From Imbroritus primus (GTDB lineage Bacteria > Pseudomonadota > Gammaproteobacteria > Burkholderiales > Burkholderiaceae), in assembly GCA_000272025.2 (NCBI GenBank), contig AKCV02000025.1, forward strand, positions 248,001-312,000: a stretch of 64,000 nt of DNA, given 5' to 3'. Made by a program: the position numbers and the translations under genes. Position 1 is the stretch's first letter. Each line of letters begins with the position of its first letter. The notes under the pieces were generated by a model that saw nothing but the letters and a program-made list of their open reading frames with translations, was not told where the DNA came from and made no database searches. Below are positions 57,620 through 64,000 of this stretch, piece by piece.

Positions 57620-58357
57620 CTACTGCGCCTCCGTCAATTCCCGCGCATATTCGCGGAAGCTGAGGTCGAGCGGGGGCGGGATGACAGGTGCCGTAGGGGC
57701 GGGAAAGACAGCGAGCGTATCGACATAGGTGTCACTGCTGCGGAACGTAAAAGCGAAATGCGGCGTGCACGACTGGCCAACCTGCGCACCGAACGCCATG
57801 ATGACCTGCGCGTAGTTCGGCTTGCGGCGCTTCGTCGGGGCATGGGTCATTGCACAGTAGGCGTGCACGGGTTCCAGATCGTGCAGGGAAGCGGGTCGGT
57901 CGGGATCTTCCGGCTCGGTCTGGAAGAAGCTGTTGCCTGGATAGTGGTGCGCTTCGAGCCAGCCTTCAGACTCGAAGAGGGTGCGAATGGCGCTGACCGA
58001 GAACGGCAGGATGCCGCGCGCAAACGTGCCGTGAAAACACACGGAGGCGATAGTTTCCAGCGTCTGGCGCAACTGGCCGGGCGAAGCCTGGCATACCAGC
58101 AGGCCGGGCGGACGACGCATGAGCGGCTCACCGATGTTGATGAACAATTCAAAGGCGCCGGTACGGTCGCGCATGCGCAGCCGCATGGCATCGCGCAGGG
58201 TGTTGGGGTCGTTGAACAGGTAAATGACGAGCGACGGCACGGTCGCGCCCCGACCCACCCGCCATTCGACCAGGCCGTCGAAGGTGTCGAGGCGGGCTGC
58301 CAGCATTTCGATCGCGTGCCGGTCGCCGGGTGCCGCGCAAAGTGAAATGTAGAACAT
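57620..58357 (-). CDS. Unrecognised protein co-transcribed with the GGDEF/EAL gene
   Basis: A 245-residue protein I cannot place in a family. It begins MFYISLCAAPGDRHAIEMLA, has alternating hydrophobic and charged stretches suggesting an alpha/beta fold, several cysteines, aromatic-rich segments (HHYPGNSFFQTEPED) and a Pro-rich linker before the tail. No signal peptide and no transmembrane helix. The ATG at 58355-58357 has GAGGTGG about nine bases before it; an ATG seven codons upstream is an alternative. Nine bases separate it from the GGDEF/EAL gene. Confidence 0.7.
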   Translation of the reverse strand: MFYISLCAAPGDRHAIEMLAARLDTFDGLVEWRVGRGATVPSLVIYLFNDPNTLRDAMRLRMRDRTGAFELFINIGEPLMRRPPGLLVCQASPGQLRQTLETIASVCFHGTFARGILPFSVSAIRTLFESEGWLEAHHYPGNSFFQTEPEDPDRPASLHDLEPVHAYCAMTHAPTKRRKPNYAQVIMAFGAQVGQSCTPHFAFTFRSSDTYVDTLAVFPAPTAPVIPPPLDLSFREYARELTEAQ

Positions 58358-58778
58358 GCAGTTCGCCACCTCTGACATGCCGGGCACGAGCCGGCACGTG
58401 CATGTCGCGCGCCGGCCTCGTGACGGGGCAACTGTCAAATATCCACCCCGGATAGGACATCCGGGAACGTTGTCTACCTGATCGTCTTGTTGCGGCGGGG
58501 CGTCCGGCACCGAGGCCGAGCGCATCCCGTCCGCAAGATGGCACGGGGTGCGGCATGGTCTCCGTATAACGCGTGGACGCCAGCGGCGCACCTCACGACT
58601 GCGCGTGTGACACGAGCAGTTATTTATTTTTACATCTGATATTAGCGAATGTTAATCACGCGCCGCCGCTTTGCCTGCCACCCTGAAGAGGGGCGGCGGC
58701 AGAAGGGAGTGCGATGCCGGCGTGAGGCCGGGGTGCATGGCCGGGTACCCGGCGTGTCGGCGCGGCCATCGGCCGCAA
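58358..58778. other. 421-base intergenic region between the unrecognised gene and iclR-type gene
   Basis: No gene is supported. Two GC-rich inverted repeats (GCCGGGTACCCGGC at 58740-58753 and GCGGCC-ATC-GGCCGC at 58762-58776) lie just after the IclR stop and may aid termination. The patch 58621-58660 is AT-rich and holds a candidate minus-strand promoter, annotated separately, giving a leader of about 260 bases for the unrecognised gene. Confidence 0.5.
58627..58655 (-). promoter_or_regulatory. Candidate sigma-70 promoter for the 57620-58357 gene
   Basis: On the minus strand TTAACA and TAAAAA are separated by 17 bases, matching five of six and four of six consensus positions. It lies in the only AT-rich stretch upstream of the operon. 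Long untranslated leader implied. Confidence 0.45.
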
Positions 58779-59576
58779 TCAGGCCAGCGAGTCCGTGAGG
58801 ATGCTGATTTCTTGCGCGGTGGCCTGCAGGGCGGGCACGATGTGTTCCTCGATGTGCGCCACCGTCCACGGTGTGCCGATCGAGCTGACATTCAGGCCAA
58901 TTGTCGGTCCGCTGCCGCGAGAAGGCAAGGCAATGCCGACGCCGAATAGCCCGGCTACCAGCTCGCTGTTGGCAAAACTCCAGCCGCGCTGGCGGATCAG
59001 GACCAGTTCCGCGCGCAGCGACTGGCGGTCGGCCACGGTATACGGCGATGCCTTGGGGAGCGCGCCGGCAGGCAGGTGGTCCGCCAGTTCGGCTTCCGGT
59101 AGCTGCGCGAGCAGCGCTCGCCCGAGCGAATGCGCATAGGCCGGCAAACGGTCGCCAGCGCGCAGGTCGAGCTTAATGGGGCGCTCAGCTTCGACGCGGT
59201 CGACGAACAGGACATCGGGGCCTGCCAGCACGCCGATGGCGGCTGCCACGTGCAGTTCGCGCGCGAGCTTTTGCAAATACGGGCGGACGGCGCCGGACAG
59301 TCCCAGCGAGCGGAAATACCGGTAACCCAGCTCCAGCGCCTTTGGCGTCAGCTCGAAATACCGTTCTTGCTGCTGCAGGTAACCCAGTTCGGTCAGGGTC
59401 AGGAGGATGCGGCGCGCGGCCGCCCGGGTCACCCCCAGTAGTTCCGCAGCCGACTGGATGGTGGTCGAGCGGGTCTGCGCGTCGAAGCTGCTCAGCAGCC
59501 GCAGGCCGTTCGCCAGGGCGTCGAGGAATTCCCGTTTTCCTTCGTTGCCTTCACCGCCATGTGGTTCTTTTGCCAT
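58779..59576 (-). CDS. IclR-family transcriptional regulator
   Basis: A 265-residue regulator with N-terminal winged helix about 10-75 (SAAELLGVTRAAARRILLTL) and C-terminal effector domain with conserved AYAHSLGRALLA and GVGIALPSRG segments. Members sense aromatic or small acids and often control a divergent catabolic operon, as here. The ATG at 59574-59576 has AAGGG ten bases before it. It is 264 bases from the dioxygenase start. Confidence 0.9.
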   Translation of the reverse strand: MAKEPHGGEGNEGKREFLDALANGLRLLSSFDAQTRSTTIQSAAELLGVTRAAARRILLTLTELGYLQQQERYFELTPKALELGYRYFRSLGLSGAVRPYLQKLARELHVAAAIGVLAGPDVLFVDRVEAERPIKLDLRAGDRLPAYAHSLGRALLAQLPEAELADHLPAGALPKASPYTVADRQSLRAELVLIRQRGWSFANSELVAGLFGVGIALPSRGSGPTIGLNVSSIGTPWTVAHIEEHIVPALQATAQEISILTDSLA

Positions 59577-59756
59577 TAATACAGCGCCCTTCGGCGTGGT
59601 TGCATCGTTCTCATCCTGTGTCGAGCGCCCATTGTAGCGTGGGCGAAAGGCCTCGCGTCGCCCAGTCGCATGCTGATGTTTGCGATGGAGCAATCACTTC
59701 TTTTGCGGCGTTCGCACGCCAGACATGACGTCGATATCGGTAGCCCCGATTAGACA

Positions 59757-59785
59757 TTGACAGCGTTCGATATCGCCCCTATAGT
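59757..59785 (+). promoter_or_regulatory. Near-consensus sigma-70 promoter of the dioxygenase operon
   Basis: TTGACA (59757-59762) and TATAGT (59780-59785) are separated by exactly 17 bases. The -35 is perfect and the -10 matches five of six. Such strength normally calls for repression, consistent with the palindrome immediately downstream. Confidence 0.8.
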
Positions 59786-59791
59786 TTTTTT

Positions 59792-59807
59792 GCGAACAAT
59801 TGTTCGC
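59792..59807. promoter_or_regulatory. Perfect 16-bp palindrome overlapping the transcription start
   Basis: GCGAACAATTGTTCGC is a perfect palindrome beginning six bases after the -10 and ending 33 bases before the dioxygenase ATG, so it would cover the +1 region. The divergent IclR-type regulator is the natural candidate repressor. IclR operators are commonly such palindromes; binding is inference. Confidence 0.7.
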
Positions 59808-59840
59808 TAATTGCTAGCCATTCTACTACTGGAGACAGTC

Positions 59841-60686
59841 ATGCAGGTTTTGCCGTTGTCTGGCAGCTTTGGGATCGAAGTGCGCGATATCGATTTGTCG
59901 CGCAATTTCACGGAGGCTGAGTTTGATGTCATCCACCGGCTGTTCGTCGATCACAAGCTGGTCTGTTTCAAGGATCAATCCTTGTCGGCGGCGGATCAGA
60001 TCGCCTTCAGTCGGCGTTTCGGCCCGCTGGAGGTGCATGTGCTGACGCAGTACAACCACCCAGACCATCCGGAGATTTTCCGCCTGTCGAACCGGGTCGT
60101 GGATGGCAAGCCCATGGGAATCTCGGATGGCGGCTCATACTGGCACTCCGACTTGGCCTTCCAGGTGCAACCGGCCAAGGCGACGATCCTGAATGCCCTG
60201 GAAATTCCGCCCGAAGGCGGCGATACACTTTTCATCGATATGGAAGCGGCCTACAACGCGCTGTCGGATGAATGGAAGGCGCGCCTCGAGGGCTTGCGCG
60301 CCATCCACCGGTATCGGCCCCGGGCGACAACGGATGGGCAGACCACGCAAGTCAAGATGACCGAGGAGCAGAAGCAGAAGACCCCGGACGTCGACCACCC
60401 CCTGATCCGTACCAATCCGGATACCGGACGCAAGGCCATCTTTGCCCATCCAGGCATGACGGTCGAGGTCGTGGGGCTGGACAAGGCGGAGAGTGACGAG
60501 ATCCTCGAATTCCTGTTTGCCCACACGATCCAGCCGCAGTTCCGCTACGATTTCCGCTGGTCGCCAGGCGATGTGGTGATGTGGGACAACCGTTCCACCA
60601 TGCACAGCGCCACCACGCGCGACCTGCCGGCCGGGCAGCACCGTACGCTGTACCGCACGACGGTGCAGGGCGAACGCCCGATCTGA
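59841..60686 (+). CDS. TauD/TfdA-family 2-oxoglutarate/Fe(II) dioxygenase
   Basis: A 281-residue non-heme iron dioxygenase. Iron ligands H102, D104 and H255 are in WHSDLAF and STMHSAT, and R268 in QHRTLYR should bind 2-oxoglutarate. This family cleaves taurine, sulfonates, 2,4-D or related ethers. The ATG at 59841 has GGAG six bases upstream; an upstream ATG is unsupported. First gene of a three-gene operon. Confidence 0.92.
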   Translation: MQVLPLSGSFGIEVRDIDLSRNFTEAEFDVIHRLFVDHKLVCFKDQSLSAADQIAFSRRFGPLEVHVLTQYNHPDHPEIFRLSNRVVDGKPMGISDGGSYWHSDLAFQVQPAKATILNALEIPPEGGDTLFIDMEAAYNALSDEWKARLEGLRAIHRYRPRATTDGQTTQVKMTEEQKQKTPDVDHPLIRTNPDTGRKAIFAHPGMTVEVVGLDKAESDEILEFLFAHTIQPQFRYDFRWSPGDVVMWDNRSTMHSATTRDLPAGQHRTLYRTTVQGERPI

Positions 60687-60688
60687 GC

Positions 60689-61612
60689 ATGCACGCGGCA
60701 ACCAAAACGGCCGGCACCTGCGCCGTTCCCGACTTCCGGCTGGCGGACGGCACGGCCGTGCCGCTGTGCCTGGCGTATACCTGCCAGGGACCGGCGGCCG
60801 GTCGGACCTTCCTGTTGCTGCATGGTTATACGGGGAGCCATTTCGCCCTCGATGCCACGCCGCGTGCGGCCGATTCCGGGTGGGCTGCCGCCTGGGCCGG
60901 AGATGGCAAGGCGCTGGATACGCGTCATGACCGCATCATCACCGTTAACCTGCCCGGGTCGTCGTACGGTTCCGAATGGCCGGGTGGCGAAGCCAGCTAC
61001 GCGACGGTCAAAGCGATGGCTGGCGCCATCGACGCCCTGCTCGCGCAGCTTGGTGTCGCGCATCTCAGCGGTGTGATCGGCTATTCCTTTGGCGGTTACG
61101 TGGCACTTCAGCTGAAGTCGGACTACCCGGCTCGGGTCGGACACGTCCTGGCGCTGTGCACGGCCACGCAAGGGCGTGGTGATGCGGCCGATGTGGATGC
61201 CATGCGCCGGCTCGACAGCGTGGACAAGCGCTATGCCTTCCGCGTTGCCACGCTGATGAAGGCTGGGCTGGCGGAGTGGGCAGACGATCATGGCGACGCT
61301 GCGCTACAGGATCAGCTGGCGGCCGTCCGGCGCTGGGCCGGGGAGTACTCGGCCGCCTCGCTGTGGCGCCTGCGCGCCGCCGCGGTGACGTTTGCCGTCG
61401 CTGGCTGCCCGCCGGATACCACCATGCTCTACGCTTCGTCCGATACTCTTTTTCCCCCGCCGGCGGGCACGCCGTCGGACCGTATCGTCGAGACACGCTA
61501 CGGCCATCAGGCCCTGGTTCTGGACCCGGCGCCGTGGATCGCACCGATCGCGCGCTGGGTAGAACGCTGCCCCCATACAGATATCAACACTACAGAGGTA
61601 GAAAACACATGA
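60689..61612 (+). CDS. Alpha/beta hydrolase of the MetX (homoserine acetyltransferase)-like type
   Basis: A 307-residue hydrolase with nucleophile GYSFGG (S133), an early LLLHGYTGS motif and late acid and histidine in YASSDTLFPP and RYGHQALV. Overall shape resembles MetX-type acyltransferases, but no methionine genes are adjacent. Two bases separate its ATG from the dioxygenase stop and four bases overlap the next gene, so it probably acts on the same substrate or product. Confidence 0.82.
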   Translation: MHAATKTAGTCAVPDFRLADGTAVPLCLAYTCQGPAAGRTFLLLHGYTGSHFALDATPRAADSGWAAAWAGDGKALDTRHDRIITVNLPGSSYGSEWPGGEASYATVKAMAGAIDALLAQLGVAHLSGVIGYSFGGYVALQLKSDYPARVGHVLALCTATQGRGDAADVDAMRRLDSVDKRYAFRVATLMKAGLAEWADDHGDAALQDQLAAVRRWAGEYSAASLWRLRAAAVTFAVAGCPPDTTMLYASSDTLFPPPAGTPSDRIVETRYGHQALVLDPAPWIAPIARWVERCPHTDINTTEVENT

Positions 61613-62583
61613 ACCGCAAACTGTTCCTGGCGACCCTCGCCGCCTGCGTGCTGGGGGCCGCGCCGCTCAGCAATGCGCTTGCCCAGTCTGGCAAATGGCC
61701 CACCAAGCCGGTCCGTATCGTCGTCGCCTATCCGCCTGGCGGCGCGACCGACACCCAGGCGCGCCTGGTTGCCAAGCAGCTCACGGAGCGTTGGGGTCAG
61801 ACCGTCATCGTGGACAACAAGCCGGGCGGCAATACCATCATCGCCACCGATGCGGTCGCCAAGGCGCCAGCCGACGGCCATACCCTGCTGCTGACCGCCA
61901 TGCCGTACGTGCTCAATCCGTTCATCATGGAAAAGCTGCCGTACGATACCAATAAGGACCTGACGCCGGTCACCGTCCTGACGACCATTCCCAATATCCT
62001 GGTAGCGCATCCGGATGTTGGCGTGAAGAACGTCCAGGAACTGATCCGCAAGGCCAAGTCCGCACCTGGCTCCATCGCCTTCGGTTCAACTGGGACGGCC
62101 ACGTCCACTCACCTGTCGGGCGAGCTGTTCGCCAGCATGACGGGTACACAGCTCAACCACGTGCCATACAAGGGCAGCGCTCCTGCACACCAGGATCTAC
62201 TGGCTGGCCGTATCGCCATCATGTTCGACAACGGCGCGCTGCAGCACGTCAAGGCTGGCAAGCTGATCCCCCTGGGCGTGACCTCCAGCAAGCGCTTGCC
62301 GTGGCTGCCGGACGTTCCGACCGTGGCGGAGCAGGGGCTCGCCGGCTACGAGACAGTGGCGTGGTATGGCGTGTTCGCCCCGGCCACGACGCCGAAGGAG
62401 GTGGTCGAGAAGATCGCTGCCGATATCACCTGGGCGATCCGCTCGCCGGAATCCGCGCCCGCGCTGCTTACGATGGGCGCGAACGCAGGCGGCGGCACAC
62501 CCGCCGAATTCCGCCAGTACCTGAATGCCGAAAGCAAGCGCTGGGGCAAGCTGGTCAAGGAGCGCGGCATCAAGGTGGATTGA
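61609..62583 (+). CDS. Tripartite tricarboxylate transporter substrate-binding protein (Bug/TctC family)
   Basis: A 324-residue periplasmic receptor with signal peptide (MNRKLFLATLAACVLGAAPL, cleavage near NALAQ). Conserved VVAYPPGGATDTQAR and VDNKPGGN are typical Bug motifs. No TctA or TctB membrane subunits follow, as is common for Bug receptors in Burkholderiales. Overlaps the hydrolase by four bases; GGTAG precedes the ATG. Ligand unknown. Confidence 0.92.
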   Translation: MNRKLFLATLAACVLGAAPLSNALAQSGKWPTKPVRIVVAYPPGGATDTQARLVAKQLTERWGQTVIVDNKPGGNTIIATDAVAKAPADGHTLLLTAMPYVLNPFIMEKLPYDTNKDLTPVTVLTTIPNILVAHPDVGVKNVQELIRKAKSAPGSIAFGSTGTATSTHLSGELFASMTGTQLNHVPYKGSAPAHQDLLAGRIAIMFDNGALQHVKAGKLIPLGVTSSKRLPWLPDVPTVAEQGLAGYETVAWYGVFAPATTPKEVVEKIAADITWAIRSPESAPALLTMGANAGGGTPAEFRQYLNAESKRWGKLVKERGIKVD

Positions 62584-62661
62584 GGCTGCAGTGCTGCGCG
62601 GCTTGGTCCGCACGCACCGCAGTGGTGATCAAAAAAGCGCAGTCCATCGAACTGCGCGTGG

Positions 62662-62686
62662 ACGCCGCCGGCTTTGCCGGCGGCGT
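62662..62686. terminator. Perfect 11-bp hairpin after the Bug gene
   Basis: ACGCCGCCGGC / GCCGGCGGCGT with a TTT loop, a perfect stem 79 bases after the stop at 62583. Only TGTCGTTT follows, so the U-run is weak. It lies between convergent gene ends and probably stops the dioxygenase operon. Confidence 0.65.
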
Positions 62687-62803
62687 TGTCGTTTCTGCGG
62701 TTGGCATGGGTACGTCTGCCATGCGGGATCTCGCAGGCTCGCGTCGGGGGGGGCTTGTGTCTTTGCGTCCTCGCGCGTCCGCATGGCGCAGGCGCGTGCC
62801 GGG

Positions 62804-64000
62804 CTACCCCGACACGCTGCCGAGCGCACGCCGGTACTGGATCGCTTCCGCGGCGTGCTGCACATGGATCGTAGGACTGGCGGCCAGGTCGGCAATCGTC
62901 CGCCCGAGCTTCAGGATGCGGTAATACGCGCGCGCTGACCAGCCCAGGCGCGCCATCGCCTGGCGCAGCATGGTCTCGGCTTCTGGTTCGAGCGGGCAAT
63001 GGCGTGTGAGCGCGGCGCCCTGCAGGTCGACGTTGGCGCAACCCTGGCGGGTCTGCTGCAGCTGTCGTGCCGCGGCGATGCGTGCAGCCATGCTCGCAGT
63101 CGATTCGCCAGGCGGGCCGTCGAGCAGGTCATCATGACGTTGTGCAGGCACTTCGATCTGCACGTCGATGCGATCGAGCAGCGGGCCTGAGATCCTGCTC
63201 TGGTAGCGGCGTACCTGCTCGGGCGTACAGGCGCACGGCCGCAGCGCGTGCCCAAGATACCCGCAGGGACAGGGATTCATCGCGGCCACCAGCTGGAAGC
63301 GTGCCGGGAATTCCGCTTGCCGCGCGGCGCGTGAGATCGTGATGCGTCCCGACTCGATTGGCTCGCGCAGTACTTCAAGGGCGTGCCGGTCGAACTCCGG
63401 CAACTCGTCGAGGAACAGCACGCCATGGTGGGCCAGCGAAATCTCGCCGGGACGCGGTACATTGCCGCCACCGACCAGCGCCACACCCGATGCCGTGTGG
63501 TGTGGCGCACGAAACGGGCGCACGCGCCAGCATGCCGGATCGAAGCCACCTGTGCCAAGGCTGCGGATGGCGGCGGCTTCCAGCGCTTCGTGCTCTTCCA
63601 TGGGGGGCAGCAATGCCGGAAAACGCTGGGCGAGCATCGACTTGCCGCTGCCAGGCGGGCCGACCAGCAGCACCGAATGCTGCCCCGCCGCAGCGACCTC
63701 CATGGCGCGCCGCGCTGGTGCCTGGCCGCGCACATCGGCCATGTCGGGCAGGCTGGCAGCGATGGCGGACGGACATGGCGTGGCAACCGGCAGATGATCT
63801 TCGGGAGCGGCCCGCGCCGTGGCGGAAAGATGTGCGCAGACGGCCAGCAGGGTCGTGGCAGGACGTACATCGACACCGGTCACCAGCGCCGCTTCCGCGG
63901 CATTGCCGGCGGGCAGGATGAAGGAGCGTCCCTCGGCGGCGCGGCGCATCGCCAGGGTCATGGCCAGTGCACCGCGGATTGGCCGCAGGTCGCCGGTCAG
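62804..64000 (-). CDS. comM: YifB/ComM-type AAA+ ATPase (Mg chelatase-like), cut by window edge
   Basis: The frame runs past position 64000; the last complete methionine is at 63961 but 13 further in-frame codons (LTGDLRPIRGALA) are visible, so the gene starts outside the window. Visible: Walker A GPPGSGKS, Walker B LFLDELPEF, and the C-terminal Mg-chelatase-like region. ComM-type helicases promote branch migration during natural transformation; that role is from family knowledge. Stop at 62804-62806. Confidence 0.9.
   Translation of the reverse strand: MTGDLRPIRGALAMTLAMRRAAEGRSFILPAGNAAEAALVTGVDVRPATTLLAVCAHLSATARAAPEDHLPVATPCPSAIAASLPDMADVRGQAPARRAMEVAAAGQHSVLLVGPPGSGKSMLAQRFPALLPPMEEHEALEAAAIRSLGTGGFDPACWRVRPFRAPHHTASGVALVGGGNVPRPGEISLAHHGVLFLDELPEFDRHALEVLREPIESGRITISRAARQAEFPARFQLVAAMNPCPCGYLGHALRPCACTPEQVRRYQSRISGPLLDRIDVQIEVPAQRHDDLLDGPPGESTASMAARIAAARQLQQTRQGCANVDLQGAALTRHCPLEPEAETMLRQAMARLGWSARAYYRILKLGRTIADLAASPTIHVQHAAEAIQYRRALGSVSG

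Noticed and set aside
58740..58753. GCCGGGTACCCGGC palindrome as an operator
   Set aside because: It lies just after the IclR stop with a second GC hairpin beside it; termination aid or chance is more likely.
1..64000. tRNA or rRNA genes
   Set aside because: No TPsiC-like GTTCGA element with matching acceptor arms was seen in the intergenic spaces I read; a covariance search could still find one.

Overview
The window is a GC-rich, densely coded bacterial chromosome segment that reads as Burkholderiales (Betaproteobacteria), most like the Cupriavidus/Ralstonia group. Supporting signs are a PhaM-type polyhydroxybutyrate granule protein, methionine synthase split into two genes, lineage-typical small families (DUF1840, DUF3567, DUF3108), an orphan Bug/TctC-type binding receptor and a GcvA-like LysR gene paired with DUF2917. 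This placement rests on gene content; no rRNA or tRNA gene is visible. I see no insertion sequence, prophage, integrase or CRISPR array.

Layout. 1-4.8 kb: the biotin operon bioA-bioF-bioD-bioB (minus strand), after a partial gene at the left edge. 5-7.4 kb: a YchJ-like protein overlapping a zinc-ribbon membrane protein, then a short-chain dehydrogenase. 7.6-11.3 kb: acetyl-CoA acetyltransferase, beta-carbonic anhydrase and aceK. 11.7-15.5 kb: an MBL hydrolase and a DMT transporter facing a metal-receptor protein and a second dehydrogenase. 15.7-19.4 kb: dsbA, a SPOR protein, argS, DUF1840. 19.5-25 kb: an envelope/stress-like cluster (ferritin-like protein, DUF883, two DUF1328 proteins, CHASE3 histidine kinase, entericidin, REC-only protein, LuxR-type regulator, Ala-rich exported protein). 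25.2-29 kb: metH in two pieces. 29-36.2 kb: rhodanese, DUF3567, DUF3108, FAH-family enzyme, phaM with an overlapping patatin, a diiron protein, rfaE2. 36.2-38.7 kb: birA-coaX-SPOR operon. 39-43.7 kb: an MCE/Mla-type lipid transport operon ending in a long VanZ-like protein, then a P450. 45.3-50.2 kb: lipA, lipB, DUF2917/LysR, DUF493, dacA. 50.2-54 kb: hydrolase, ferredoxin, two thioredoxin-fold proteins, a lipoprotein, a LysE exporter. 54-58.4 kb: chemoreceptor, GGDEF/EAL protein and an unrecognised gene. 58.8-62.6 kb: an IclR regulator facing a TauD-type dioxygenase, an alpha/beta hydrolase and a Bug receptor. 62.8-64 kb: comM, cut by the right edge.

Most of the window is cofactor (biotin, lipoate, pantothenate/CoA) and envelope housekeeping. 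Biotin synthesis and biotin attachment are both present, but the biotin ligase has no DNA-binding domain, so bio control must lie elsewhere. The least explained parts are the IclR-linked catabolic cassette, whose promoter carries a perfect 16-bp palindrome just after a near-consensus sigma-70 promoter; the unrecognised gene ahead of a GGDEF/EAL protein whose GGDEF motif is degenerate; the 19.5-25 kb cluster; and the overlap between phaM and a patatin-like lipase. No wholly new system is proven by sequence alone.
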